Shown here piece by piece: positions 51,900-62,968 of a stretch of 64,000 bases of DNA. A model generated the notes under the pieces. The model was not told where the DNA came from, made no database searches, and worked only from the letters and a program-made list of their open reading frames with translations. Each line of letters starts with the position of its first letter. Positions within the stretch are counted from its first letter, which is position 1. The position numbers were made by a program, and so were the translations under genes. The DNA comes from Pantoea sp. At-9b (GTDB taxonomy: Bacteria; Pseudomonadota; Gammaproteobacteria; Enterobacterales; Enterobacteriaceae), in assembly GCF_000175935.2 (NCBI RefSeq), contig NC_014837.1:4154001-4218000 (forward strand), given 5' to 3'.

Positions 51900-52799
51900 C
51901 GTGTTATCGAGATAAGCCTGCATATGGGTCTTAATCGCTTCTGCCAGCTGCTCATAGCGGCTGCGCAGAGGCGATCCCGGGCGATACACCAGCGCGATGG
52001 TGCGTTGCGGCACGGGTTTATAACACGGCAGATAGCAGACGCCGTCACGCACGCGTTGATTTGGCACCGCCAGCGACGGTAATAAGGTGATGCCACTTCC
52101 CGCAGCAACCATGTTACGCAGCGTTTCCAGACTGGTGGCGCGGAAATGGGTGTCTTCATCCGCTCCAGCTTCAAAGCAGAAACCCATTGCCTGATCACGC
52201 AAACAGTGACCATCTTCCAGCATCAGCAGCTTTTCACCCGCCAGATCCGACATCGGAACACGATCGCGATCGTGCCACGGATGATCCTCATAGATCGCCA
52301 GCTTCATCGGCTCATCAAACAGCGGCACCTCGATAAAGGCTTCGCTCTCTTTCACCAGCGCCAGAATGGCGCAATCGAGCTTGCCGCTGTCGAGCTGTGC
52401 CAACAGTTGCTGCGTCTGCGCTTCGTGCAGATACATCTCAAGCTTGGGAAAGGTCTGATGCAGCATCGGGATAATATGCGGCAACAGATAAGGACCGGTG
52501 GTGGGGATAAGACCGATATGCAGTGGCCCGGACATCGTTTCGCCCTGCTGGCTGGCCATCTCCTTCAGTACCTTCACTTCACGCAGCACAGTACGCGCCT
52601 GATCCACCAGCAGCAACCCCGCCTGGGTAAACAACACCTTACGGCTGGTGCGCTCCAGCAGCATCACACCCAGTTCATCTTCCAGCTTACGAATTTGTCC
52701 GCTCAACGTTGGCTGACTGACATGGCAGGCATCCGCTGCACGGCGGAAATGACGATGCTCCGCAAGCGATACCAGATACTCCAGATCACGAATGTTCAT
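51882..52799 (-). CDS. oxyR: Peroxide-sensing regulator OxyR
   Basis: 305 residues, the E. coli length. The winged helix is [20 protein letters not shown]; redox cysteines Cys199 and Cys208 stand in [12 protein letters not shown] and form the disulphide that activates it. It induces catalase, AhpCF and, in E. coli, the small RNA OxyS divergent from oxyR. ATG 52799 is set by alignment. Confidence 0.97.
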   Translation of the reverse strand: MNIRDLEYLVSLAEHRHFRRAADACHVSQPTLSGQIRKLEDELGVMLLERTSRKVLFTQAGLLLVDQARTVLREVKVLKEMASQQGETMSGPLHIGLIPTTGPYLLPHIIPMLHQTFPKLEMYLHEAQTQQLLAQLDSGKLDCAILALVKESEAFIEVPLFDEPMKLAIYEDHPWHDRDRVPMSDLAGEKLLMLEDGHCLRDQAMGFCFEAGADEDTHFRATSLETLRNMVAAGSGITLLPSLAVPNQRVRDGVCYLPCYKPVPQRTIALVYRPGSPLRSRYEQLAEAIKTHMQAYLDNTLKQAV

Positions 52800-52830
52800 T
52801 GATATCCTCCGAACCACGATAGCCCGTGGC

Positions 52831-52865
52831 GATAGATAGAATAGCAATGAACGATTAGCCCTATC
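52831..52865. promoter_or_regulatory. OxyR operator region
   Basis: GATAGATAG, ATAGCAATG and a final CCTATC show ATAG/CTAT-type half sites at helical spacing between oxyR and the divergent RNA promoter. The region would serve both OxyR autoregulation and activation of the oxyS-like gene. The full four-half-site consensus is only partly matched. Confidence 0.5.
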
Positions 52866-52893
52866 AAGCCACTGACAGGAATAATACGTGCCA

Positions 52894-53058
52894 TCTGAAG
52901 CAATATGAAAAAAGGCTGAAAGAGTACGGAGTAACACCTGCAATCAGTCTGATAAATCACTGAGTTGGCCGGAGTGCCAGCCCTTTGATGATGTGCCTAT
53001 AAAATAATGAAATTCCGAAGCTAGAGGTTGGCGGGCTATATATAGCCCGCTTTTTTTT
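52894..53058 (+). ncRNA. oxyS: OxyS-like small RNA (predicted)
   Basis: A TAATAC -10 at 52882-52887 lacks a good -35 but abuts the OxyR-like sites, as expected for an OxyR-activated promoter. No reading frame follows. The interval ends in a perfect GCGGGCTATATATAGCCCGC hairpin (53031-53050) with eight T on the plus strand only, so it must end a plus-strand transcript, not argH. Position and direction between oxyR and argH are those of E. coli oxyS. The primary sequence shows no clear likeness to E. coli OxyS apart from this layout; expected length is about 165 bases. Confidence 0.58.
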
Positions 53059-53064
53059 CGTGGC

Positions 53065-54438
53065 TTATTTCAGACGCTGCTGCGCTTCCTGAATCGCCAG
53101 CGCGACCTGCTGAGGTGCCACGCCACCACGGGCGTTACGCTTATCCAGGCACGATTGCAGTGACAGAATCGGATAGACATCTTCTTCAATCGTCGCGCTG
53201 AACTGCTGCAGTTGCGCCAGGCTTAACGCTTCCAGCGCTACGCCCTGCTTAATCGCTTCCACCACCGCTTCACCAACGATATGGTGTGCTTCGCGGAACG
53301 GCACGCCTTTAGCGACCAGGTAATCCGCCAGCTCGGTAGAGTTGGCATAACCCTGCTCTGCCGCTTCCTGGCAGCGCGGACGTTTCACCTGGATGCCATC
53401 CAGCACCAGTACCGACATATGCAGACAGTCCAGCCAGGTGTCGAGCGCGTCAAACAGCCCTTCTTTGTCTTCCTGCATATCTTTGTTGTACGCCAGCGGC
53501 AAGCCTTTCAGCGTCATCATCATGCCGGTCAGTGCACCCTGCACACGGCCACATTTGCCACGGATCAGCTCCAGCGCATCCGGGTTTTTCTTCTGCGGCA
53601 TCAGTGAGGAACCGGAAGTCACTTTGTCCGACAGCTCGACAAAGCCCGCTTCACCGGTGTTGAAGAAAATCATGTCTTCAGCAAAGCGCGACAGATGCAC
53701 CATGCCGATCGAGGCATCAGACAGCAGCTCCAGCACGTGATCGCGGTCAGAAACGGTATCAAGGCTGTTACGGGTGGCAGAGGCGAAGCCTAACCAGCCC
53801 GCCAGTTGCTGACGATCGATCTCGTAGGCCGTACCCGCCAGCGCGCCGCAACCCAGTGGGCTGACGTCGAGGCGCTTCAGCGTATCCTGTAAACGGCTTT
53901 CATCACGCGCCAGCATTTCGACATAGGCGAGACACCAGTGCGCAAAGGTCACCGGCTGGGCGCGTTGCAGGTGGGTATAACCCGGCATCACTGCATCCTG
54001 ATTGGCTTCTGCGGTAACAACCAACGCTTTTTGCAGCTCACGCGTGGCATCCAGCAGCACCGCAACCTGCTCTTTGCACCACAGTTTCAGATCGGTCGCG
54101 ACCTGGTCGTTGCGGCTACGGCCAGTATGCAGCTTTTTACCTAACGCACCGACTTTGTCGATCAGCTTGCCTTCGACCCAACTGTGGATATCTTCGGCAT
54201 CACTTTGCAGAATCTGCTGCGGATTCGCACGCACTTCAGCCAGCAATGCCTGCAATGCGGCTTCCAGCTGCTGCTGTTCGTCGCTGCTCAGTACATTGAC
54301 CGTAACCAGCGCTTTTGACCAAGCGACAGAACCGATGATGTCCTGCTCTGCCAGGCGATAGTCGAAACGCAGCGAGTCATTGAATTGTTTGAACCGTTGG
54401 TCTGCTGCCTGGGTAAAGCGTCCACCCCAAAGTGCCAT
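53065..54438 (-). CDS. argH: Argininosuccinate lyase
   Basis: 457 residues (E. coli 457). The superfamily signature [19 protein letters not shown] contains the catalytic serine loop; [14 protein letters not shown] and [13 protein letters not shown] are also present. It cleaves argininosuccinate to arginine and fumarate. It is the last gene of argCBGH, 75 bases after argG with a hairpin in between. Confidence 0.98.
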   Translation of the reverse strand: MALWGGRFTQAADQRFKQFNDSLRFDYRLAEQDIIGSVAWSKALVTVNVLSSDEQQQLEAALQALLAEVRANPQQILQSDAEDIHSWVEGKLIDKVGALGKKLHTGRSRNDQVATDLKLWCKEQVAVLLDATRELQKALVVTAEANQDAVMPGYTHLQRAQPVTFAHWCLAYVEMLARDESRLQDTLKRLDVSPLGCGALAGTAYEIDRQQLAGWLGFASATRNSLDTVSDRDHVLELLSDASIGMVHLSRFAEDMIFFNTGEAGFVELSDKVTSGSSLMPQKKNPDALELIRGKCGRVQGALTGMMMTLKGLPLAYNKDMQEDKEGLFDALDTWLDCLHMSVLVLDGIQVKRPRCQEAAEQGYANSTELADYLVAKGVPFREAHHIVGEAVVEAIKQGVALEALSLAQLQQFSATIEEDVYPILSLQSCLDKRNARGGVAPQQVALAIQEAQQRLK

Positions 54439-54463
54439 CTGAATACTCCTGAATGCTGTTAAA

Positions 54464-54489
54464 CAAAGGGCGGCCCGAAGCCGCCCTTG
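54464..54489 (-). other. Intercistronic hairpin between argG and argH
   Basis: On the minus strand AAGGGCGGC, loop TTCGG, GCCGCCCTTT then GTTTAAC. A UUCG-type loop and partial U tail suggest a weak terminator or an mRNA stabiliser that tunes argH relative to argG. Confidence 0.6.
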
Positions 54490-54513
54490 TGAATGTGTGT
54501 CGTTGGCGCGGAA

Positions 54514-55731
54514 TTACTTTTTCTGCTCGTTCAGCGCACGGATGCGAGAAGAGAGCGAGAACAGACGGATAAAGCCACCCGCATGACGGTGATCGTACAC
54601 TTCGTCTTCGCCGAAGGTCGCAAACTCTTCTGAATACAGGCTGTTGACGGATTTCTTCTGAATCGCCGTCGCATGACCTTTGTAGAGTTGCAGAACCACT
54701 TCGCCATTCACCAGCTCAGCCAGTGACTCCGCTGCTGCCTGGATGGACTGACGCAGCGGCGCAAACCAGCGGCCATCATAAACCACGTATGACATCTCCT
54801 GTCCCAGCTGCTCACGCCATTTGAAGCTGTCGCGATCCAGTACCAACTGCTCAACCGCACGCAGCGCGTTGACCATAATGGTGCCGCCCGGGGTTTCATA
54901 GCAACCACGGGATTTGATGCCGACCAGACGGTTTTCTACGATGTCGATACGACCCACACCGTGTTTCGCACCCAGTGTGTTCAGTTTTTCCAGACAGGCG
55001 AACGGGCTCAGTTTCTCGCCGTTCACGCCAACCACGCGGCCTTTCTCGACGGTCACGGTGACGTTTTCCGGCTGATCCGGTGCTTCCAGCGGATCGACGG
55101 TCCACACCCAGCAATCTTTGTTCGGTGCATTCCACGGGCTTTCCAGCACGCCACCTTCGGTGGAGATGTGCCAGGCGTTTTCGTCACGGCTGTAGATTTT
55201 TTCCAGCGACGCTGTGGTCGGGATGTTGCGTTCTTTCAGGTAGTCGAGCAGTGCTTCACGTGAACGCAGATTCCATTCACGCCACGGCGCAACCACTTTC
55301 AGCTGCGGAGCCAGTGCGGTGTAGGTGGTTTCAAAACGCACCTGGTCGTTACCTTTACCGGTTGCGCCATGGCACAGCGCATCCGCGCCTACTTTCAGCG
55401 CCAGCTCAACCTGGGCTTTGGCGATAATCGGACGCGCCATTGACGTACCCAGCAGGTAGGTGCCTTCGTACAGCGCACCGGTCTGCAGTACCGGGTAAAC
55501 GTAGTCGCTGATGAACTCTTCACGCAGGTCAACCACATGGCACTCAGAAGCACCGGATTGCAGCGCTTTCTTCTCAACGCCTTCCAGATCAGCCGGGTCC
55601 TGACCGATATTCGCCACGAAGGCCACCACTTCACAGCCGCCGTAGTTCTCTTTCAGCCATGGAATGATGGCAGACGTATCAAGGCCACCGGAGTAAGCCA
55701 GAACAATTTTTTTGATGCCTTGCGTTTGCAT
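54514..55731 (-). CDS. argG: Argininosuccinate synthase (short, 405-residue type)
   Basis: 405 residues. The ATP-pyrophosphatase loop is [17 protein letters not shown] near 10, and [13 protein letters not shown] near 119 binds citrulline/aspartate. It joins citrulline and aspartate. E. coli ArgG is a longer, more distant form (447) encoded elsewhere; this one is the type found in arg clusters of Yersinia, Serratia and Pantoea relatives. It lies between argB and argH. Confidence 0.97.
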   Translation of the reverse strand: MQTQGIKKIVLAYSGGLDTSAIIPWLKENYGGCEVVAFVANIGQDPADLEGVEKKALQSGASECHVVDLREEFISDYVYPVLQTGALYEGTYLLGTSMARPIIAKAQVELALKVGADALCHGATGKGNDQVRFETTYTALAPQLKVVAPWREWNLRSREALLDYLKERNIPTTASLEKIYSRDENAWHISTEGGVLESPWNAPNKDCWVWTVDPLEAPDQPENVTVTVEKGRVVGVNGEKLSPFACLEKLNTLGAKHGVGRIDIVENRLVGIKSRGCYETPGGTIMVNALRAVEQLVLDRDSFKWREQLGQEMSYVVYDGRWFAPLRQSIQAAAESLAELVNGEVVLQLYKGHATAIQKKSVNSLYSEEFATFGEDEVYDHRHAGGFIRLFSLSSRIRALNEQKK

Positions 55732-55755
55732 TTCGTAATCCTTGAATCAGTATCG

Positions 55756-56532
55756 TTAAGCGAGAATCCGGGTGCCAATCGACACGCCGTTGAAAAGGGT
55801 TGGCAGCTGTTCCGCATGACGCCAGCTGGCAATATCCACCGGGCGACCCAGGGTACGTGCCGCATCCAGCGCTGCGTTAACTTTAACAATCATGCCATCG
55901 GTAATAATGCCCTGGGCGATCAGCTGTTCGGCTTTCGCTGCCGTCATCTCAGCGATGCGCTGGCCTTTACCGTCGAGAATGCCACTGACATCTGACAACA
56001 GCACCAGGTCGGCACCAATAGTCGCCGCCAGCGCGGTCGCCGCCTGGTCGGCGTTGACGTTCATCAGATCGCCACCGTCGGTAATCCCGATTGAGCTGAT
56101 CACCGGCATATAACCCGCACCCAGCAGCGTGTTAACCAGAGCAGGATTGCCCGGCGTGGCGTTACCCACGTGGCCCAGTTCTTCATCAAACTGCGCAACA
56201 TTGACCAAACCCGCGTCACCCAGGCACAGACCCACCGCGTTGATGCCATATTTCTTCGCCCAGGCGAGCAGGGTTTTGTTCGCCGTACCCGCCAGGGCAC
56301 CCGTAATAATGTCAATCTGATCGGCTGGCGTCACGCGCAAACCGTTCTTCTTTTTCACCGGCAGCGCGAGCTTCTTCATCAGCTCATCCACCAGGCAGCC
56401 GCCGCCGTGCACAATAATCAGCGGACGCTGATATTCGGTGCGATACGCCAGCAGCGCATCAAACAGGCGGGCCAGCGCTTCTTCGCTATCCAGCAGGACG
56501 CCACCCAGTTTAATAATCAGAGGATTGGTCAT
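55756..56532 (-). CDS. argB: Acetylglutamate kinase
   Basis: 258 residues (E. coli 258). [15 protein letters not shown] and [15 protein letters not shown] bind ATP and the substrate phosphate; [24 protein letters not shown] in part is conserved. It phosphorylates N-acetylglutamate. It lies 18 bases after argC. Confidence 0.97.
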   Translation of the reverse strand: MTNPLIIKLGGVLLDSEEALARLFDALLAYRTEYQRPLIIVHGGGCLVDELMKKLALPVKKKNGLRVTPADQIDIITGALAGTANKTLLAWAKKYGINAVGLCLGDAGLVNVAQFDEELGHVGNATPGNPALVNTLLGAGYMPVISSIGITDGGDLMNVNADQAATALAATIGADLVLLSDVSGILDGKGQRIAEMTAAKAEQLIAQGIITDGMIVKVNAALDAARTLGRPVDIASWRHAEQLPTLFNGVSIGTRILA

Positions 56533-56550
56533 GGTTTACTTACTCGCCCG

Positions 56551-57555
56551 TTAAATCAGAGACAGCGTTTCGGGGAAGCCGAAACGAATATTCAGACACT
56601 GTACCGCCTGCGAAGAAGCCCCTTTCAGCAGGTTATCTTCTGCGGCCACCACAATCACATGCTCACCCTGCACGGCAAAACCGATATCGCAGAACGGCAG
56701 CCCCACCACACCTTTCAGCGCCGGGACACCTTTTTTATACAGACGCACCAGCGGTTTGTCGTGGTAAGCATTATGGAAAGCTTCCGCCACATCCTGTTCG
56801 CTGACGCCCGGTTTCAGGCGGCAGGTGACCGTGGCGAGAATGCCACGCGGGAAGTTACCCAGATGCGGCGTAAAAATCACCGGCGTACCGAGATGGGCGA
56901 CAATTTCCGGGTGGTGACGATGGTTGAAGATGCCATAAGGTTGCAGGCTGACTTCACAGAAACTGGTGGTGACGCTGGCTTTACGCCCGGCACCGCTGAC
57001 GCCGCTGGTCGCGTTGATCACCGGCCACTGGTCCAGATTCAGCAGGCCCGCTTCTACCAGCGGTTTCAACGCCAGTTGAGAGGCAGTCGGGTAGCATCCC
57101 GGCACCGCTACCAGTTGGGCTTCTTTAATTTTTTCGTGCTGCCATTCCGCCAGGCCGTAAACCGCTTTGTCCAGCCAGTCGCCATGCTGATGGCTGAAAC
57201 CGTAATATTGGGTATAGAAAGCGTCATCGTTAACGCGGAACGCCCCGGAGAGGTCAAAAACCACACAGCCAGCTTTGAGGAATTCCGGTGCCAGGTCGTG
57301 GCTGACTTCATGTGCCGTGGCGAGGAACACCACATCGACTTTACCTGCCCATTCAGCGGCATCGCTCAGCGGCTGCAACGGCAGGTCGACAATGCCTTTC
57401 AACTGCGGATGCAGGTCTGAAAGTAACTTTCCGGCATCCGGGCTTTGCGCTGAAACCGCTAAAGCGGTTATGTTCATATGCGGATGGCGATTCAGGTAGG
57501 TGGCAAGCTCTACGCCAGCGTAACCACTGGCACCAACGATCAGCGTATTCAACAT
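56551..57555 (-). CDS. argC: N-acetyl-gamma-glutamyl-phosphate reductase
   Basis: 334 residues (E. coli 334). The NADP fold is [17 protein letters not shown], the catalytic cysteine is in [13 protein letters not shown] near 155. ATG 57555 (MLNTLI) is set by alignment; an upstream in-frame start lacks homology. It is the first gene of argCBGH, divergent from argE over shared ARG boxes. Confidence 0.97.
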   Translation of the reverse strand: MLNTLIVGASGYAGVELATYLNRHPHMNITALAVSAQSPDAGKLLSDLHPQLKGIVDLPLQPLSDAAEWAGKVDVVFLATAHEVSHDLAPEFLKAGCVVFDLSGAFRVNDDAFYTQYYGFSHQHGDWLDKAVYGLAEWQHEKIKEAQLVAVPGCYPTASQLALKPLVEAGLLNLDQWPVINATSGVSGAGRKASVTTSFCEVSLQPYGIFNHRHHPEIVAHLGTPVIFTPHLGNFPRGILATVTCRLKPGVSEQDVAEAFHNAYHDKPLVRLYKKGVPALKGVVGLPFCDIGFAVQGEHVIVVAAEDNLLKGASSQAVQCLNIRFGFPETLSLI

Positions 57556-57658
57556 CAGGCTGTATACCTTATTACAGTCACACGTTCCGGGTCGCGGCCT
57601 TGCCCCGTTGCCCACGATGCCGTTTGCAGCGATTTACTGTTCACATGCAGACGACGTT

Positions 57659-57701
57659 AATGTATTTTTATTCACTATTAATGCATGAATATTGATACAT
57701 C
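57659..57701. promoter_or_regulatory. ARG boxes between argE and argC
   Basis: Two ArgR-type boxes: TGTATTTTTATTCA (57661-57674) and TGAATATTGATACA (57686-57699), against the core TGAAT-N4-ATTCA. Their start-to-start distance is 25 bases, a little more than the usual 21, so the exact pairing of half sites could differ. They should repress both divergent units with arginine. Confidence 0.75.
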
Positions 57702-57722
57702 CTAACCCAAGGACCGTCAACA

Positions 57723-58871
57723 GTGAAGACAAAATTACCACCTTTTATCGAACTCTACCGCCAGCTGATTGCCACACCATCAATCAGCGCCACCGACGCC
57801 GCGCTCGATCAGAGCAATGAAACTTTAATCAATTTGCTGGCGGGCTGGTTTCGCGATCTTGGCTTCGATACAGAAGTGCAACCCGTACCGGGCACACGGC
57901 ATAAATTTAACCTGCTGGCGCGCACGGGATCAGGTGCCGGTGGCTTATTACTGGCCGGTCACACCGATACCGTTCCGTTCGATGATGGCCGCTGGACGCG
58001 CGATCCCTTTACCCTGACTGAACACGACAACAAGCTTTACGGTTTAGGAACGGCAGATATGAAAGGCTTCTTTGCCTTCATTCTGGATGCGCTGCGTGAC
58101 GTTGACGTGACCAAACTGAACAAACCGCTCTACATTCTCGCCACGGCCGACGAAGAAACCACCATGGCGGGTGCGAAGTATTTTGCTGAATCCACCCAAC
58201 TGCGTCCGGATTGCGCCATCATCGGTGAACCGACCTCACTGAAACCGGTTCGTGCGCACAAAGGCCATCTCTCCAATGTGATTCGTATTCAGGGGCAGTC
58301 AGGCCACTCCAGCGATCCGTCACGCGGGGTGAACGCCATCGAATTGATGCATGAATCCATCACCCAACTGATGCAGCTGCGTAATACGCTGAAAACGCGT
58401 TATAACCATGATGGTTTCGCCATTCCTTACCCAACTATGAACTTTGGTCATATTCATGGTGGCGATGCGGCTAACCGCATTTGCGCCTGCTGCGAACTGC
58501 ATATGGATATTCGTCCACTGCCGGGGTTAACCCTCAGCGATCTGGATGGCCTGCTGAATGACGCGCTGGCCCCGGTGAGTGAGCGTTGGCCGGGTCGTTT
58601 AACCGTCGGCGAGCTGCACCCACCGATTCCAGGTTACGAGTGTCCGGTCGATCATGAACTGGTAAAAGTGGTGGAGAAACTGCTGGGCACGCCGACCGAA
58701 GTGGTGAACTACTGCACCGAAGCGCCGTTTATTCAGCAACTTTGCCCGACGCTGGTGTTAGGCCCAGGTTCGATCAATCAGGCCCATCAACCGGACGAGT
58801 TTATTGATACCGCATTTATTAAGCCGACTCATGCGCTTATCACGCAGGTTGTTCATCACTTTTGCCATTGA
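57723..58871 (+). CDS. argE: Acetylornithine deacetylase
   Basis: 382 residues (E. coli 383), M20 metallopeptidase family. [17 protein letters not shown] holds the first zinc histidine and aspartate; [12 protein letters not shown] holds the general-base glutamate; [20 protein letters not shown] in part is typical. It makes ornithine. It starts with GTG, eight bases behind AAGGA. Confidence 0.97.
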   Translation: MKTKLPPFIELYRQLIATPSISATDAALDQSNETLINLLAGWFRDLGFDTEVQPVPGTRHKFNLLARTGSGAGGLLLAGHTDTVPFDDGRWTRDPFTLTEHDNKLYGLGTADMKGFFAFILDALRDVDVTKLNKPLYILATADEETTMAGAKYFAESTQLRPDCAIIGEPTSLKPVRAHKGHLSNVIRIQGQSGHSSDPSRGVNAIELMHESITQLMQLRNTLKTRYNHDGFAIPYPTMNFGHIHGGDAANRICACCELHMDIRPLPGLTLSDLDGLLNDALAPVSERWPGRLTVGELHPPIPGYECPVDHELVKVVEKLLGTPTEVVNYCTEAPFIQQLCPTLVLGPGSINQAHQPDEFIDTAFIKPTHALITQVVHHFCH

Positions 58872-58883
58872 TGAGTAACAGAT

Positions 58884-58917
58884 GGGGCATTTCACTGTTT
58901 AATCAGCAAAATGCCCC
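58884..58917. terminator. Hairpin after argE
   Basis: GGGGCATTT pairs with AAATGCCCC over a 16-base loop shortly after the argE stop. It has no U run. The remaining bases to 59115 hold the ppc promoter region, not resolved by eye. Confidence 0.5.
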
Positions 58918-59115
58918 GTCAATGTTCGGGATTTGATAATAAGAATAACTTATCTCGCTTCGCTCCCGTTAAATTCTTTGAATTTCCAGCATTTAGCAGC
59001 GAAATTTCGTCAGTTTAAGGCAATTGACGAACAGAGCGATACGTGGCTAGATAAAAGACGAAGTTATGCCCGTTGGGTATATGAATTAAAAAGACGATAA
59101 GGGTGTCAGGGTCAC

Positions 59116-61767
59116 ATGAACGAACAATATTCCGCAATGCGAAGTAATGTCAGTATGCTCGGCAAACTGCTCGGGGATACGATAAAGGATGCACTGGGAG
59201 AGAACATCCTCGATAAGGTGGAGACCATCCGCAAACTCTCTAAGTCATCCCGTGCCGGAAATGACACTCATCGTAAGGAACTGCTGTCGACGCTGCAAAA
59301 CCTGTCCAATGACGAGTTGCTGCCGGTCGCACGTGCATTCAGTCAGTTCCTGAATCTTACCAACGTGGCAGAACAGTATCAGACCATTGCGCGCAGCGGC
59401 GAAGGTGCTAACCACCCGGAGCTGCTGAAAAGCACCTTCGATCGCCTGAAGCAGCAGAAAGATCTGAATGAAAGCGATATCCGTGCGGCGATTGAATCGC
59501 TGTCGCTGGAACTGGTGCTGACGGCGCACCCGACTGAGATTACCCGTCGGACCCTGATTCACAAACTGGTCGAGGTGAACAGCTGTCTGCAACAGCTCGA
59601 CCATAGCGATATCACCGAATATGAATACAACCAGGTGATGCGTCGTCTGCGCCAGCTGGTTGCTCAGGCCTGGCACACCGATGAAATTCGTAAATATCGT
59701 CCGACCCCGGTCGATGAAGCCAAATGGGGCTTTGCGGTGGTAGAAAACAGCCTGTGGGAAGGCGTACCGGCGTTCCTGCGTGAGCTGAATGAGCAGGTCG
59801 AAGAGACCTTTGGTATGCGACTGCCGGTGGATTTTGTCCCGGTGCAGTTTACCTCCTGGATGGGCGGTGACCGCGACGGCAACCCGAACGTCACCGCCAG
59901 CATCACGCGCCAGGCGATGCAACTGGGCCGCTGGAAAGCCGCCGACCTGTTCCTGCGCGATGTCGGCGTGCTGATATCTGAGCTGTCGATGTCCGAGTGC
60001 AGCGACGAAGTACGTGAACTCTGTGGTGACCCGGAAGCGCTGGAACCTTACCGCGTGATTCTGAAACGTATCCGCAGCCAGTTGATGAGCACCCAGGCTT
60101 TCCTGGAACGTCGTCTAAAGGGCGAGCGTTTACCGCGTCCGGCGGATCTGCTGGTATCCAACGACCAACTGTGGCAACCGCTGTTTGCCATCTACCAGTC
60201 ACTGCAACAATGCGGCATGGGTATCATCGCCAATGGTCAGCTGCTGGATACGCTGCGTCGCGTGAAGTGTTTTGGTGTACCGCTGGTGCGTATCGACCTG
60301 CGTCAGGAAAGTACCCGCCACACTGAAGCGATTGCCGAAGTGACGCGCTATCTTGGCCTCGGTGATTATGAAAGCTGGTCAGAAGCCGACAAACAGGCGT
60401 TCCTGATCCGTGAACTGAACTCCAAACGTCCGCTACTGCCACGCCAGTGGGAGCCGAGCGACAATACCCGCGAAGTGCTGGATACCTGTAAAGTGGCCGC
60501 CGAAGCGCCACAAGGTTCGATTGCCGCTTATGTCATCTCCATGGCAAAAGTGCCATCCGATGTGCTGGCCGTCCACCTGCTGCTGAAAGAAGCCGGTATC
60601 ACCTACGCCATGCCGGTGGCACCGCTGTTTGAAACCCTCGACGACCTGAACAACGCCAACGACGTCATGAGCCAACTACTGGGCATCGACTGGTATCGCG
60701 GCTTTATTCAGGGCAAGCAGATGGTGATGATTGGCTATTCTGACTCTGCGAAAGATGCTGGTGTGATGGCGGCAAGCTGGGCGCAATATCAGGCGCAGGA
60801 CGCATTGATCAAGACCTGTGAAAAAGCCGGTATTGCCCTGACGCTGTTCCATGGCCGTGGCGGCTCGATTGGCCGTGGTGGTGCACCGGCGCACGCAGCG
60901 CTGCTGTCACAACCGCCGGGAAGCCTGAAAGGCGGCCTGCGCGTGACGGAACAGGGTGAGATGATTCGCTTCAAATACGGCTTGCCGGAAGTGACTATCG
61001 CCAGTCTGTCGCTGTACACCGGGGCGATTCTCGAAGCCAACCTGATGCCACCGCCGGAGCCGAAAAGCGAATGGTGCGACATCATGGACGGTCTGTCGGC
61101 CCACTCCTGTGCGATGTATCGCGGCTATGTGCGTGAAAATCCTGATTTCGTGCCGTATTTCCGCTCTGCAACGCCGGAACAGGAACTGGGCAAACTGCCA
61201 CTGGGTTCACGCCCGGCCAAACGCCGTGCTACCGGTGGTGTGGAGTCACTGCGCGCGATTCCGTGGATTTTTGCCTGGACGCAGAACCGTCTGATGCTGC
61301 CTGCCTGGCTGGGTGCCGGTGCGGCCATCCAGAAAGCCATGGAACAAGGTCATCAGGATCAACTGGAAACAATGTGCCGCGACTGGCCATTCTTCTCGAC
61401 CCGTCTTGGCATGCTGGAAATGGTGTTCTCGAAAGCTGACCTGTGGCTGGCGGAATACTACGATCAGCGCCTGGTGGATAAATCTCTGTGGCCGCTGGGC
61501 CAGCAATTGCGTGATCAGCTGGACGCGGATATCAAAGCCGTGCTGACCATCGCCAACGATGCGCATCTGATGGCGGATCAGCCGTGGATTGCCGAATCCA
61601 TCGCACTGCGTAACGTCTACACTGACCCGCTGAACGTGTTGCAGGCTGAATTGCTGCATCGTTCACGTGCGCAGGAAGAACGTGGTGATGAACCGGATGC
61701 GCGCGTAGAACAGGCGCTGATGGTGACCATCGCCGGTGTCGCAGCGGGTATGCGTAATACCGGCTAA
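59116..61767 (+). CDS. ppc: Phosphoenolpyruvate carboxylase
   Basis: 883 residues, identical in length to E. coli. [12 protein letters not shown] near 136 holds the catalytic histidine; [16 protein letters not shown] near 543 and [12 protein letters not shown] near 579 are the active-site loops, and the protein ends MRNTG. It replenishes oxaloacetate from PEP and bicarbonate. argE lies upstream on the same strand, as in E. coli. Confidence 0.98.
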   Translation: MNEQYSAMRSNVSMLGKLLGDTIKDALGENILDKVETIRKLSKSSRAGNDTHRKELLSTLQNLSNDELLPVARAFSQFLNLTNVAEQYQTIARSGEGANHPELLKSTFDRLKQQKDLNESDIRAAIESLSLELVLTAHPTEITRRTLIHKLVEVNSCLQQLDHSDITEYEYNQVMRRLRQLVAQAWHTDEIRKYRPTPVDEAKWGFAVVENSLWEGVPAFLRELNEQVEETFGMRLPVDFVPVQFTSWMGGDRDGNPNVTASITRQAMQLGRWKAADLFLRDVGVLISELSMSECSDEVRELCGDPEALEPYRVILKRIRSQLMSTQAFLERRLKGERLPRPADLLVSNDQLWQPLFAIYQSLQQCGMGIIANGQLLDTLRRVKCFGVPLVRIDLRQESTRHTEAIAEVTRYLGLGDYESWSEADKQAFLIRELNSKRPLLPRQWEPSDNTREVLDTCKVAAEAPQGSIAAYVISMAKVPSDVLAVHLLLKEAGITYAMPVAPLFETLDDLNNANDVMSQLLGIDWYRGFIQGKQMVMIGYSDSAKDAGVMAASWAQYQAQDALIKTCEKAGIALTLFHGRGGSIGRGGAPAHAALLSQPPGSLKGGLRVTEQGEMIRFKYGLPEVTIASLSLYTGAILEANLMPPPEPKSEWCDIMDGLSAHSCAMYRGYVRENPDFVPYFRSATPEQELGKLPLGSRPAKRRATGGVESLRAIPWIFAWTQNRLMLPAWLGAGAAIQKAMEQGHQDQLETMCRDWPFFSTRLGMLEMVFSKADLWLAEYYDQRLVDKSLWPLGQQLRDQLDADIKAVLTIANDAHLMADQPWIAESIALRNVYTDPLNVLQAELLHRSRAQEERGDEPDARVEQALMVTIAGVAAGMRNTG

Positions 61768-61807
61768 CCCGGCCAGGGTGCGCATCAATGTGCACCCTGC
61801 TGAAAAT

Positions 61808-61838
61808 AAAAAAGGGGCCGCAGCCCCTTTTTTATTTT
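61808..61838. terminator. Bidirectional terminator between ppc and metF
   Basis: AAAAAAGGGGC-CGCA-GCCCCTTTTTT serves the convergent ppc and metF. Confidence 0.92.
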
Positions 61839-61854
61839 ATTCAGTGATCTTGCA

Positions 61855-62760
<906 letters not shown>

Positions 62761-62800
62761 TCATCTCTACACATCGATTATTTGCGGCCTGCGAACATCC

Positions 62801-62824
62801 ATACGTTTAGACGTCCAGATGCAC
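62801..62824. promoter_or_regulatory. MetJ boxes upstream of metF
   Basis: Three consecutive 8-base units ATACGTTT, AGACGTCC and AGATGCAC match the consensus AGACGTCT to decreasing degree, the middle one 7/8. They lie 50-73 bases before the metF start. SAM-loaded MetJ should repress metF here. Confidence 0.78.
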
Positions 62825-62928
62825 AAAATGAACGATCCGCCGTCAGGCGTCAACAGAAAATTAATGTACAGGCGTGACAAATATTCAACCAACATGAAGG
62901 AGTTTCATGATCGCGCGGAGCAGATGAG

Positions 62929-62959
62929 CCAGGCAGACGGTTTGGCACCGTCTGCCTGG
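62929..62959. other. Hairpin after metL
   Basis: CCAGGCAGACGGT pairs perfectly with ACCGTCTGCCTGG over a five-base loop, ten bases past the metL stop. It has a very stable 13-bp stem but no U run on either strand, so it may stabilise the metL end or pause polymerase before metF. Confidence 0.65.
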
Positions 62960-62968
62960 TAAGACAGG

